DNA of 64,000 nt from Gnetum montanum (taxonomy: Eukaryota; Streptophyta; Gnetopsida; Gnetales; Gnetaceae), in NCBI GenBank assembly GCA_015680685.1, contig MNCI01002812.1, positions 662,830 to 726,829 of the forward strand, given 5' to 3'. Positions 21,521 to 33,465 of this stretch are shown in pieces; the stretch's first letter is position 1, and each line of letters begins with the position of its first letter. Under the pieces are notes generated by a model that was not told the origin of the DNA, searched no databases, and saw nothing but the letters and a program-made list of their open reading frames with translations. The position numbers and the translations under genes were made by a program.

Positions 21521-22451
21521 TGTTGATAGGCCCCTGTTGACATGGCCTCATTGACGGGCCCTCATTAATGGGGCCCCATTTACATGGTGTTGCCCCATCG
21601 ATGGGGCCATGTTGATATAGTGTTTGCTACATTGATGGGGCCCTGTTAATGTAGTACTATAGCAAAGACTATAAATATGATCTCCTAGTTGTGTTTATGG
21701 GCATTCCAGTCATAGTAGTAGCCAAACTCTCTTGTAATGTTTCCAATTGAAAGTTAGAATATTTCTCCTGAGTGCCCATAGTAGGAGTCATTGAGTGTAT
21801 GGATCTTTATTTGAGCATTGTTGTACCTGAGCATGATAGTGTCTATAGCAATAAAGATGAGCTTCTTGATAAACCTTATAGCATTCTAGATATTTTATTT
21901 ATGCATTTAATGATTTTAGTTATTTATTTAATGTTCTATAGTAATTAAGCTAATTAAGTAATTAAGCAAGATAAGCTAGATAGATTAAGTACAAAAGTAT
22001 GATCACTTTGAGCATAACACATATTCGCTTGGTAATCCTAGTAGTGTTATTGCTTGGTGCACCTAGTAGCATAGCTCTTGGTAACCCATTAGTGGATACA
22101 TGGGTTTAGGATGTGTATAGAAAGTGGGATTAGATGCTTATGTTAGGACTAGCTAGAGATCAGTTAGTTAGTTAAATTAAATTAGTCATTAAATTACTTC
22201 ATTTCTCTCTTTAAGCATTAAAATCATAAAACATAAAAATGATAAAAATAATATGCCTTGATTACACTTAACCATCCCTTTGTACTACACAAGCGTAATC
22301 AAGAAGACAACAAATGACCTTTAGGGCAAGATTCACTTCCTAGAAGACTAGTGCACTAGAAACTAGAGAGTTCACGAAATTTGACTAGATCACACATGAG
22401 CACTTTGTGATTCGTATGGTTGGACATAGGGGTACCCTTTATTGCTCATCA
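21521..22451 (+). repeat. 3' LTR of element C
   Basis: Plus-oriented LTR, TGTTGATAGG ... CTCATCA (931 bp; the start is approximate). U3 at 21521-21655 has repeated TTGATGGGGCCC / CATTGACGGGCCC motifs before a TATA box at about 21668-21676 (CTATAAATA). R-U5 matches LTRs A, B, D and F (ATCTTTATTTGAGCA, GCTTGGTAATCC, the ATTCGTATGGTTG block). No PBS follows the CA end, which fits a 3' LTR. No clear 5-bp target duplication can be read, partly because the 5' end of the element is missing. Confidence 0.72.
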
Positions 22452-25400
22452 ACCACCCTTTCTATTAAGTAGCAACTAAGACTTATTTATCATTTATCAT
22501 CATATCCTTAGGTATGTATTCTATTTAATAGTTACCAATAAATATTTATCATATTCTATTAATTATGTATAATATTTTTTAGTCACATTTAAACCTCTAA
22601 AAATAAGGGTTCTTTTAAAAAAAGATTAATATATCATGTATTTCAAAAATTAAAAATTTATGTAGTTAAGCCACTCATAATGTTTCTATCTTGCATCCTA
22701 CTAGGCACAAGTTTAATCTTAGCAAGTTTTACTAATATGTAAAGAAATCATGTAAAGAAACAATGGTTGAGTCCACATGACATAATTAATTTATATACAT
22801 CTATACCAATTTTAGATGCTTTACTCACAATCCTAAATTAAAACAATAAAACTCATGAATTACATATAAAATAGTAAGGATATGTTAACTTAATGGTTAA
22901 TGTATAACAATTAGATTTAAAGTTGAAGGCAATGATGAAAAAAAAGATAATGGTTGATACATAGACACTAATGAATTCATTCAATATCAAAGAACTAGTG
23001 TCTCAATGAAAGAATATGCGTATACACATATTGTAGAAGTCATTATAGTGTCATCCTAGAGAAGCTTAATTATGTAAAAAGTAGTCATGGATGAGGTTAG
23101 TACATATATGATTATATAGAAGGTGACAAATTAAGATTCTATTCATATAATGATCTAGAATTGATACTAGTAACTTATATAGCTAACACAATGTTTCACT
23201 TGAATTTTGCCATTTGCTTTTTAAGTAATTGGTTTAGCAGCATTTCAATCAATATATATTGTTCAACTTCTATTGCTTTTATTAACATAATTGGTATATT
23301 CTGTCATCATGGTGCACATTATTCTATGTTCTGGTTTTCGCATGAAGGTAATGTGATTTTATTTTTTATTCTCTCCAAAACCTATTCTTTAACAATTTTA
23401 TGAGATTATTCTATATTGATTATCACATTTGTACTTTCACTATTTCAATTTTTAGCCATAGTTTTTTTCATGATACTAAAGTTGTTATTAATATTTTTGG
23501 ATGTTATCTCTTTAAATCTTATTACTATATTTATTTTTTAGATAGAATATTAAGAATTGATATATTATCTCAACTTCCAATGATAACCTTTTAGCTTATA
23601 ATAAATGTACTACTTTTGGAACTTAAGTTTTGACCTTGAACTTATCCAACACAAATTGTTTTTAAAGATTTTCCATTTTATTCCAAGATTTTTGATCAAG
23701 ATTTAGACCCCAAACAATATATTTGGAAGCACTTTAGGTTGCATAGTGGTTTAAAATAGATTCTTTTATATATCCCAAATTCAAATACTATGATTTATGA
23801 AACTGCTTTTCATTGTTTATAAAGCCTTTAATCCATTTGCAATACATGATATACAATGCTTTCATTTATAATTTTAAAAGCATTTTGATTTCAAATATTT
23901 ATTCATATCAAATTATCTATGATTTAGCTAAAAAATATAATTTACTTATTAATTCCAACAATTAACACTTTTATTTTGTCAATATTCATGTTCATTTAAG
24001 CATGTTCATAGAAATTGTTAAGTTTTTGTAGCATTATTTGTATCCATGATTAATTTGGTTTGATAAAATACTTTTCAAGCATATGTTCAATCCAATATTT
24101 TATCTTATTAAGAAAATATATTGAATACTATTGGTGAAAAGAGAGAGGCTTACCTACTATCTATTTGGCTATAAGAAGGACAAAACTCTATAGTTCCTTT
24201 ATATCCTAATTCAAAATTTCTCTCCATATTATTACTGAATGACATTGAGTGAGTTAAGGCTGACCCCAAGTTTGATATACATTCTCCATAATCTTTCTTT
24301 CACAATTAAGTCAAGTGTCTTAATTAAGTCAGTAAATCATGTGAATACCTTTATTTGATATCTCTTTGCTTGTTCCATGAAATATCTATGAGTAACTAAA
24401 TGGTCAAATTAAAATACCCTTATTCTAAAGTCTTCTAGTGAGACTGCATGTAAGTTATTTTTTTATCCAACTTTGTAGTTTTTTTATAGAATAGTATCTA
24501 CAAAATTTACAAACAAGTTATTAATAATAATTAGGCTATAATTTATGAAATTTGGTTTGTCTTCTATTTTTTTAAAAGCATAACAACTCTCATCCACTAT
24601 GTATTTAAACTATTCTAAAGCCATTCATTAAATAATTTCTAAGTCTTTGTCCCCTATGTTTTGGCATTGTAAAAATATCCTAAATTAAGGTGAGTAACGG
24701 GATGGATTTTTTACATAACCCTAGAGGATACATATACTACTCCAATAAAAAGTGCATACAAATGAAAGCAATGAGAATAACAAATATTAATTAGTAGTAG
24801 TGGAAATACTAGTTCTTTATGTTTGCATTAAGAAACTTTTGGATATGTTGGACCACATTAGTTTCAAAATTTTTTTAGAATTTGTGTGTAACTCAACATT
24901 CCCTACTTGAATTGAACATAAGATCTAGGGTTTCTATGCCAAGAATTTTCACTAAGCTAACACTTCATTCTTATATCAATATATAACATTTATTGGTTTT
25001 GGAGTTAAAACTACATGAAAAATATTTTTTATAGACCCTATAACCCAAGAAATTCGTCTTTCATTTCAAGAACATAATTTACATATTAGAAAAGTATAGA
25101 ATAATAGAAATTAATGAAAAATACATGTGGCATTGTTTTTTTTTAAAAAATAGGTTTATGTGGTTTCATATATAAATGTTTGAACAATGAAAGAAAATAT
25201 TTGGGTCTAGATTTAACTTGTTCTAGTTGTAGCAATTGAAAGATACTTTGCCTTGTAGAATTGTATGTCCATATTTAATGCTTATAAATTAATTACAAGG
25301 TATAATCAACATTGCAAAAATATCACTAAAAGCATTTAATCTTCATATAGAACACTTTCATGGGAACACATTCATATTTTTGCATATGTATTCTTGAAGT

Positions 25401-25505
25401 GCAAACATAAGAAAGACATTAATGATTGCTAGAAAATGTGAAAACATGAGAAAACTATAAGATATTAATTCATGAACTATTGACATCTTCTTTATCTTTA
25501 CATAC
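22452..25505. other. AT-rich intergenic DNA, no gene recognised
   Basis: I read both strands and see no conserved domain. Open frames at 23161-23403 and 23400-23594 encode Phe/Ile-rich strings typical of T-rich DNA. A block at 24880-24960 (ACTTGAATTGAACATAAGAT) resembles 31110-31170, suggesting a shared old dispersed repeat. The last five bases, CATAC (25501-25505), are the left target-site copy of composite F. Confidence 0.5.
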
Positions 25506-26347
25506 TGATGGGATGCGATATCGCATGGGCTATGATATCACGTATGTGATATCGCATCCATCACGATATCGCGTCATCTGCCACGATATCACGTACACGA
25601 TATCGTGGTGCACCACCAAGTCTATAAATAAGAGGTGACATTCCCTTGTTTCTCATCCTAGGCTTAGACTATAGTGAAACTATGGTAGATTGATGACTCC
25701 AAAGATAGAATATTTTCCATGTGCCCGTAGTAGGAGTTCCAAAGAGAACGGATCTTTATTTGAGCAAACATTGTACCTGAACACAAGTTTGTATACGACA
25801 ATAGAGACGAGCTTCTTGGATAAACCTTGCAGTGCATGGAATAGGCTAATTAGGATTTTATTTATTGTTATTTGCTGTTTACCATTTATTGCTTTATTAG
25901 TTATTAAATCTCTCTCAACCCTTCTCTCCTAGTTTAGTGCCTCAGTACGACCGCTTCGAGCACATGCGTTACGCTTGGTAATCCCAGCAACGATTAGCGT
26001 TTGGTAACCAAGGTTGCATCAGTTCAGGGTATGAACGGTAAGTGGGAATGGATGCTAACGCTAGGTTAATTAAGGCTTAGTTAGTTAGTTAGAGTTAGTT
26101 AATTAATATTTTCAACCCTTTACCTTCTAGCATAGGAGATAAAATAGAAAATATATAAAAACCATATGACTCAGACTTACTTAACTATACACCATGAAAA
26201 ATACAAGTAAGTTTGGGAAGACAACGAATGATTAACCCTAAGTGTTCCATGAGGCGTGTAGGCACTTAGTCTGCGGAGTTCGACCAGATCGCGTGTGCTA
26301 CGCCCGTATTCGTACGGTTGAGTGTAGGGGTATCTCACCACTCATCA
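25506..26347 (+). repeat. LTR F1
   Basis: An 842-bp LTR: TGATGGGATG ... CTCATCA. U3 is filled with GATATC palindromes (25512-25606), with a TATA box at 25622-25630 (CTATAAATA). R-U5 contains the clade blocks CCCGTAGTAGGAGT, ATCTTTATTTGAGCA and GGTAATCCCAGCAACG. It is followed by a PBS, so it is a functional-type 5' LTR. Confidence 0.85.
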
Positions 26348-26348
26348 T

Positions 26349-26366
26349 TGGTGCCGTTTCCAGGGA
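26349..26366 (+). other. primer binding site F1
   Basis: TGGTGCCGTTTCCAGGGA, one nucleotide after the LTR. Relative to the tRNA-Asp complement it has C4T, G11T and G14A. The first two are shared with element B. The leader continues CTAAGTG as in B (CTTAGTTG). Confidence 0.75.
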
Positions 26367-26468
26367 CTAAGTGTTTGTGCACTAAGTAGAACATAGGAAA
26401 TTACTCACATAGTTGGGAGCTTAAATGAAAAATTATATACGGTTAAATAGCACACCGAATAAGCAACA

Positions 26469-29074
26469 ATGTCTTCTTCTCATAAGAGCAACTCACCACC
26501 TAGGGATAATACTAGAGACAGTTGGCAACATCAAACACATAACCAAAATCAGCCAACTCCTCAACAATACTGAGTGGTATATACTCATCCCTATGAGTAC
26601 ATACCAGATTTTACCTTTATCCTCCATCAGGATGAATAGCTGTGTTGGAGAGACTTGCAAGGTAACATAGTGTTACCTCCAGCTCATGCAGTCCCAAACA
26701 TGCTCCTCCGTGCTCTTGCACAGATCGACATGACATAGCTTTATGCTAAATACATTATAGGTGATTTTGATACAAGGGATTATCATCCCACGGCAGCACA
26801 ATGTATAAGGGACTCAAGGTAGGAGAGCCACCATACACTGTTGAAGGACAAAGAGGTCCCACATGTCTTAAGTGAAATTGGATATGGTAAACCACTTATA
26901 ATGGGTTCTCTATCAAATGATGTTTCTCCTCCTAACAATAGTGAGGAGGTGGGGTATCAGAACCTACACTCTACGATACACAACCTTGGTTCTGATCCTC
27001 ATGAATGCCAACTGTTCATTGAGGGAACAACAACATATAACAAGGACGGGCATTTTGATCATCACGATCGGGACCGTAGCAATCGAAGAGAAGGTAAGAA
27101 ACATCATTATGATGATGGTTCTTCTTCTTCTCCTTCATTACACCATTGATCCTCTCCTTCCACATTTGGGTGCAACCATCAAGAGCATAACAGTGAGGAT
27201 AGAGGTAGGCAAGATGAGAGACCTTGACGAGAAAGTCGAGAGAGAGGACAAGGGCATGAATGAAGGGAAAGTAGGAAGCAATGTAGACATCATAGACGTC
27301 ATGAAAGAGATGATCATGACGAGCCCCTACTGGCCACCCGAAGCATGCTAGATATCATGGAGGCTATGAGAATACCAACAAGGCATCAAAGAGATAGTCA
27401 AATCAAGTGCTTAGACATGAACAATATCCCACGCTTTGAGAGGGGATACAATGTCAATCTACAAAATTATTTATAGGCATTCCACAATGCCTACGCCTTG
27501 CAAAACATAGAAAATGAGTGGCAAAAATGAAAGTTGTTTCCTAGGACACTCATCAAGGAAGCAGAGAGTTGGTACCAGTCCTTAGAACCAGAAACCATTA
27601 GGAGGTGGAGTATGATAGAACTCTTCAACGATAAATATCAAACGTACTCCAGAGTGTCTAACTTGTGTAAGAAGATCCAAGGATGGAAGCAAGGTACTCA
27701 TGAACCCTTGGATGCTACCATGGGCTGCTACTATGCATTGTTACATCGTTGCCCAGGCCATGGTTATGCATAGCGGGATCAACTCCGCCACATCGTAGAT
27801 GGGCTAAGGTATGAAACTAGGAGAACCCTTGGAACTTATGCCCAAGGGAGACTATTAGAACTTAGATCCCATGAAATTCATTACTTGTTGGAGCAAGTAG
27901 CCAAAGAAGAAGGTTAGCTACGAAAAAGGGAAAGTGTGGAGGAATATAACCGTGATCCATCTCTTCGAAAGAAGGGAGTGAGATTTTGCAATGAAGAGGA
28001 TGAGTCACCACTCGAAGAGTTGGTAAACAGAAAAACCTTGCCGATTCAAAAGCTAACAACAGAAGTATCGGCTAAGGTGGATCAATTGTGGGATTCCTTA
28101 GACTCTAGACTTGAAACTGTCTTGAAAATCGTAGAGGAGTCTAAGGAGGAACGAAGTAGTGAAAAAGGTAAGAAAAAGCAAAGAGATTCAAGCCCTGCAC
28201 AGGACAAGGGTAAGGGAAAAATAACTATCTCCGATGAGGTTGTGGATTCTAACACAGGAAATGATAGTGGATGTGAGATCTACCAATATGACCATCCTAA
28301 GGGATGTTGTCCAATCATCTCACATCTACAAGAGTCTGGGGTGTATGCACTCAACCCAAGACTTAATCAAAGGCAAGCACCTTGAAGATTACCTTATCCC
28401 CAAGGTAACCCAAGACAGTTCCACCAATCGTTAACATATTATCCAAGTGGAACTCCACCACAGGCCATCAGGCAACATCAGCAGTGGCAACACCCACAGT
28501 CATGGGGGATGCCACTGCCGAGACAACAATACCCTTACCAGTAACTTGATCCTTATGGCTATTACGTGCAGCAGTTGGTTTCTCCAAGTGACTCTATGGG
28601 TCACACAACTCCAAAACATCACTACCAAGTTTGGGAGTACTTTATAAGGACTCCTTCTCCTCCGGGAGATGCTGCACATCCACACCATCCTCCTAATTTT
28701 TCCACCTTCCCACACCATTAGTTCCCATACCACCTGCTCCAACAATGCAAGGGGAACTCCCCACTCAACCATAGCAATGCAACACTATGAGAGCTGTAAA
28801 CATTCAACCCACTACTGGTTCTAAAAACCAAAAGAAGAAAAGACCTTTCTTTAGAACCAAAAGCCCAGACAAGCTCTCACAACCACAAGCAGTTGAGTCT
28901 ATGATTACCCCACCAACACATAAGGCTTCAGAGCCCCCTTCTGCCCAACAATAGAGCTTCACGCATACAGTTATGTTAACACGTAACGTAACCAACTAGA
29001 TCAAGGTAGGCCACCTTCCTAGGAAACTATTTGACCTTGGAAGTTCCTTAATTTATCTACAAGTCCCTGGTATC
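26469..29074 (+). pseudogene. gag and start of protease, composite F
   Basis: Begins ATG at 26469 (MSSSHKSNSPPRDNTRDSW), matching B's Gag start at 8899. N-terminal domain: VVYTHPYEYIPDFTFILHQD and WRDLQGNIVLP. A low-complexity His/Asp/Ser stretch follows (26840-27150). The capsid core is open at 27534-27773 (FNDKYQTYSRVSNLCKKIQG). A charged region is at 27936-28385 (KKKQRDSSPAQDKGKGK). The zinc knuckle at about 28270-28306 reads CEIYQYDHPKGC, with the second Cys lost to Tyr. A Pro/Gln/His tail follows, then SSLIYLQVPG, where protease would begin. In-frame stops correspond to C-to-T changes (TGA at B's Arg in QKFRVVY, TAG at Gln in DEQLRW). It cannot produce Gag. Confidence 0.85.
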
Positions 29075-29092
29075 TCCTTGGCAATGGTGCCA
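29075..29092 (-). other. primer binding site copy F2, exactly at the inversion junction
   Basis: Minus strand reads TGGCACCATTGCCAAGGA directly inside LTR F2. It differs from the tRNA-Asp complement only by four G-to-A changes and keeps C4 and G11, unlike F1 and B. The base after position 18 no longer belongs to the leader: the next sequence is antisense protease/gag. The inverted unit is therefore LTR plus exactly 18 nt. Confidence 0.7.
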
Positions 29093-29093
29093 A

Positions 29094-29900
29094 TGATGAG
29101 TGGCGAGATACCCCTACACTCAACCATACGAATATGAGCGTAGCACACACGATCCGGTCAAACTCCGTAGACTAGGTGCCTACACGCCTCATGGAACACT
29201 TAGGGTTAATCATTCGTTGTCTTCCTAGACTTGTATTTGTCATGGTGTATGGTTAAGTAAGTCTGAGGTATATGATTTTTATATATTTTCTGTTTTATCT
29301 CCTATGCTATAAGGTGAAGGGTTGAAAAGATTAATTAAATAACTCTAACTAACTAACTAAGCCTTAATTTACCTAGTGTCAGCATCCGTTCCCACTTACT
29401 GTTCACACCCTGAACCGATGCAACCTTTGTTACCAAAAGCTAATCGTTGCTGGGATCACCACGCGTAACGCACATGCTCGAAGTGGTCGTACTAAGGCAC
29501 TTAACTAGGAGAGAAGGGTTGAGAGAGATTTAATAACTAATAAAGCAATAAATGGTATATAGTAAATAACAATAAATCAAATCCTAATTAGCCTATTCCA
29601 TGCATTGCATGGTTTATCCAAGAAGCTCATCTTTATTTTTGTACACAAACTTGTGTTTAGGTACAATGTTTGCTTGAATAAAGATCCATTCACTTTGGGA
29701 CTCCTATTGTAGGCACATGGAAAATATTCTATCTCTGGAGTGATCAATTTGCCAGAGTTTCACTATGGTCTAAGCCTAGGATGAGAAACAAGGGAATGCT
29801 GCCTCTTAGTTATAGACTTGGCGGTGCACCGCGATATCGCATACGCGATATCACAGGGGACGACACGATATCGCGGCCCATGTGATATCACATCCCATCA
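29094..29900 (-). repeat. LTR F2 (inverted relative to F1)
   Basis: An 807-bp minus-oriented LTR homologous to F1 over its full length, with a weakened TATA box at about 29802-29815 (minus CTATAACTAAGAG). GATATC palindromes lie at 29829-29890. The outer terminus is CATCCCATCA, the mirror of F1's start. Confidence 0.85.
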
Positions 29901-32900
29901 CATAAAAATGAAAAGCCTATGGATTTAGAAAAGAATAATTCTCTACCATTTAAAGATATTAAAATAGTTTTAAAAAGAATATAAGAAAGAAACTTTAGAT
30001 TTCTTATGACTTTTTCTTAAAGACATGCATTATCATGGTCCTTTATCTTATCTATATGGCCTAATCATTAAGGTAGGTGAAGGATTTAACAATGATATTC
30101 TATGGTCAAATATCTACTTGATGTCATCTTGAAGGCATATATATTGATAGATATTTAGATGATCTTTCTAATCTTCTCTCAAGTCTAAAACTTTGTACCT
30201 TTTACTGTATGATGATTAGAGCCCTAAATATCTATTATATACCTTCCTTTCACAAAGAGGACAATCATTAAAGCATGGATAAAAATGATTTAATTTTGGT
30301 TGATTAAAAAAATGATCTTATAATTATAAATACTAAATCTAATACTATAAAATAATACTATGTTTTTAAATAGAGAATTTATTACAATTCCTTACATTAT
30401 AGGTGTTACCAAAGGTTTTAAACTCTATATGATGAAATCTTAGAATTTTTCTTTCTTAAGAAAAAAAAAAGAAATTTTAAATAATTTTGTTTATAGATAT
30501 CTTGCTCATTTGAAAACATTTACATTAATGAAATAGGTAGAACCTTCTTTGTTATAGTGAAATGATACTTAAAGACAAATAGCATAATAGATCCTTTAAG
30601 AACACATAAAGAAAGATAATCCATCAAAGTATTCTTAAGGATTATAGAAAATAGTAAAGTTATTTGCATAATGGAAAATTTGTAAATATAATAATCATAG
30701 AATTTATTGAAATTAGAGTATATTATAATAATGTTAATAGAGATTAAAGTTATTTTACATATTTAGCATGATGGTCTATTTTTAACAAAATGTAAGTTAT
30801 CTATGAATCTTCAATGGAACTTAAACTATTTAATTTTAATCAAATTTTTTTTATTGTGTATTTTTTCTTAAATTTATATTTACTTTCAATGCTTATAATG
30901 AAGGTTGTAGTTTTAATATCTACCTCTACTTATGGGGAAGTAGACGTGGAGTGGCATTATGGTGAGATACTATTATAGTTTCATCTACCCTAATTTGTGT
31001 TGCCAACTTTGAGTTTCCTTGTTTTAGAAAAGAAATTTTTTTTTAGGTTGGGTGAACCTCAAAATAATTTCAATATAGGCACACCCCAAGATATATAGTC
31101 TAATTAGAAATTTTTAATGTAGCATTGCCCATTGGAATTGAACTTATGACTTAGAACTTTCAATTTGACATATAATTTAATTTTATTCACACTTAGACCT
31201 ATTTAATTTTTTTAGCTTTATTTTTTTCTAACATTGAATGAGCTTACTAGTTGAATTGTTAGTTGTATACATGACTGAGAATTGAACTCTTGACCTCAAA
31301 ACTATAAGTAGATTTAATAGTGAGGTCATATCTAGTGTGTCATATTAAAATGTTTCTTTAGTAGCTATTTTTTCACTTGCCTCAAAAACTAGTTATTATT
31401 CTTGAAAAGTTAGTTTAGTTTTTTTTTAAATCAAACTAAATGTTATCCACTTTATCTTATTAACTTAAAGCACTACTTATTCTCTTTTCCAAGTCTTTGA
31501 AAAATTAATTACAACCTAGAAAAATACAACCTTTTTATGATGCAAAGATGGAAAACCTTCTTTGAAATTCTAAAGTCTCACAACAAAGGTAAGTCATGTT
31601 GTGTTGGTTGGGTGGGTAACTAAAAATCCTAGATAGCTAGTACATTGATAAATTTAGTTTGTTTAAACTTAATTAAACAATAATATGTTTTCAAAGTATA
31701 AGATGTAAGACATAAATATAAGACACGGGACAATAAATTATTTCTTGTAGTTTCTTGATAACTTCTTCATATACAGATGTTGCCAGTGAGATATCTAATG
31801 AATTTTAATGCTCTTTATATATGTATGTCATACATGTTTCAAACCATGCATTTTTTCAATTATTGATTTCTATAATATATAGGCTATGGAGCAACCTATT
31901 CTAAAAATTTTTTTAAACATAAATTTTTGCATTTTTTACAAGTGGATATTTTCTCCTTAGGTCATCCTTTTAAGGACTATTAAATATTTGTGAATTTTAA
32001 AGTACATTATCATTAGCTCAGAATATGATGGAATTCAAGTTCTTTCATTTAAGGTTATGATTTAAGATGTATGCTTGAGAAGAATTTTATAATTACATCT
32101 CTTGATACAACTTTCTCTACAACACACTCAATTTGCGTCTTACATGTACCATGTTTTGGATAAATTATTCATTTTTAAAAATAATTTTCATTTCTTCTTC
32201 TAGAAAGGATTTAATTTTGCTAAAGATAACTCAAGTTTATTGCATTAATGCTTTAATGACAATTTCATGATGGTGATCAACCAAGAAGCAACATCTCTTC
32301 TATACATGTTGGTATTTGGAGAAGTTATTAATGGTGCCACATCTATTATGTTTTTCAATTCTATCAAAAACTTTGATCCTAGTAGCATGGATGGTCTTAA
32401 GGCATTGACTTTATTTGGTTACTTTTCATACCTTTCCCAAACTAGTAGTGCACTAGGAATTACAATAAGTAGTCTAGTAGTTGAAAGAAATACTATATCA
32501 TTTTTTATTTAAAATTGTATTATTGCACCATTCTTTTCTTGAATACTTTTATAGGTAGGTTTAATAAGTGCATATATTATTAAAAATCATTGGCTTAGAA
32601 GATAAAATACCCTTTTGATCCATGGTAATACTTGGATTTTTAATACAAGGCTTTTGACTTGAAATAATGGGAGAAGTGGATATTTACTTTATAATGTTTA
32701 ATGATAGTCTTGGATTCAACTCATAGAGAAGCTTTAATTATTTCTATTGGCACATCTTTTGTACATGCTTTTTGAGGCTCAAATACACTATTATATCATG
32801 GTTTTATCCAAAGGCATTTTGTTTCATGTTTTTTTGACTTGATTAATGTTCTTTTTTTAGGTTGGTTAGTATTTTTTTTTTTGTTTTTGGTTTATTTTTA

Positions 32901-32979
32901 GGGTGTTAGTTTAAGTACTCCTTGACTTCCAAGACCAAACAACATTGATCATATTCTTGTTTTTTGATTTGTTATTCAG
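29901..32979. other. AT-rich intergenic DNA, no supported gene
   Basis: No domain is recognised. An 81-codon open frame at 32267-32512 encodes a hydrophobic peptide (LVFGEVINGATSIMFFNSIK) that looks less random than its neighbours, but I can match it to no family. It may be a relic exon, since CBL exons follow 470 bp later on the same strand. Blocks at 31110-31170 and 31260-31330 (GGAATTGAACTTATGAC, GAATTGAACTCTTGACC) resemble each other and 24900, probably an old dispersed repeat. Confidence 0.45.
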
Positions 32980-33465
32980 GTTTTTGATTTGTTTGATTAT
33001 AAACAGAATGGAGGTATTGCATTTGGGGAGTTTGTTTTATCCTTAAGGATTTTCCATCTTGATGCACAATAAGAAGAAAAAATGAAGTGTTTTAAGTATT
33101 ATTTTCTATTGTATGCATACCCAGTTTTGATTTATGTTAGATTTTATATCATGTTTAAGGAAGGTTTTATATGATGTCCAAAAATGTTTTATGCTAATGG
33201 TTAAAAGAAAACATAGAAGTTCTTATACTTCTTTTTCTAGTTAAAGTTAGTTTGAGCATTTTGATGTTGGTTGATCTTAATCTTTTACTAGTCCAAAGTT
33301 GTGAAATTTCCTAAAAGTAAATGCATTTTTCTAAAATTTTAAAGAACATTTTGACTCTCATTTCCATTTAGTTTTTCAGAAATTGATGTTGGATGGCTAT
33401 CCTTATAGATGCATTCAAACTGTATGACTTAAAACTAATAGGGTATATTGAGGGTATATATGAAA
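32980..33465 (+). pseudogene. two relic exons of a calcineurin B-like (CBL) calcium sensor
   Basis: CBL proteins are plant EF-hand calcium sensors that bind CIPK kinases. Exon 1 of the relic starts after a TTATTCAG acceptor at 32979 and reads [18 protein letters not shown] then [11 protein letters not shown]. This matches the CBL block VFDLFDxKxNGxIxFxEF...FHPxAP, a 12-residue EF-hand loop from Asp to Glu. An in-frame TAA at 33070-33072 breaks it. About 330 bp on, 33411-33455 reads AFKLYDLKLIGYIEG, matching the next CBL exon (FxLYDLxQxGFIER). I do not find the N-terminal exons or the C-terminal EF-hands. Exon order, spacing and splice acceptor imply a DNA-level gene fragment, not a processed copy. 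Confidence 0.72.

Larger units (their letters stand above)
9858..22451 (+). mobile_element. Ty3/gypsy element C, 5'-truncated, interrupted by composite E
   Basis: Plus-strand order: integrase (9858-11170), 3' noncoding tract (11171-12737), internal promoter (12738-12795), 3' ORF start (13234-13270), insertion 13271-18505, rest of the 3' ORF (18506-21356), 3' LTR (21521-22451). Element D on the minus strand has the same arrangement without the insertion, which proves that the two 3' ORF parts belong together. Confidence 0.78.
25506..29900. mobile_element. composite F: gag segment between two inverted (head-to-head) LTRs
   Basis: Order: LTR F1 (plus), PBS, gag and the start of protease (plus), then an abrupt junction at about 29074/29075 to an 18-nt PBS and LTR F2 on the minus strand. 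Both outer ends are U3 ends (TGATGGGATG at 25506, CATCCCATCA ending 29900). Flanks are CATAC (25501-25505) and CATAA (29901-29905), a 5-bp direct repeat with one mismatch. No pol beyond the first protease residues is present. The LTRs are diverged and no Ns lie nearby, so an assembly palindrome is unlikely. Confidence 0.75.

Noticed and set aside
25506-29900. Composite F as a misoriented contig like 19263-19594
   Set aside because: No Ns nearby, LTR copies are diverged, and reorienting would destroy the flanking 5-bp repeat.
32267-32512. 81-codon hydrophobic open frame as a membrane protein gene
   Set aside because: No recognisable family, no neighbouring exons confirmed; kept only as a remark.
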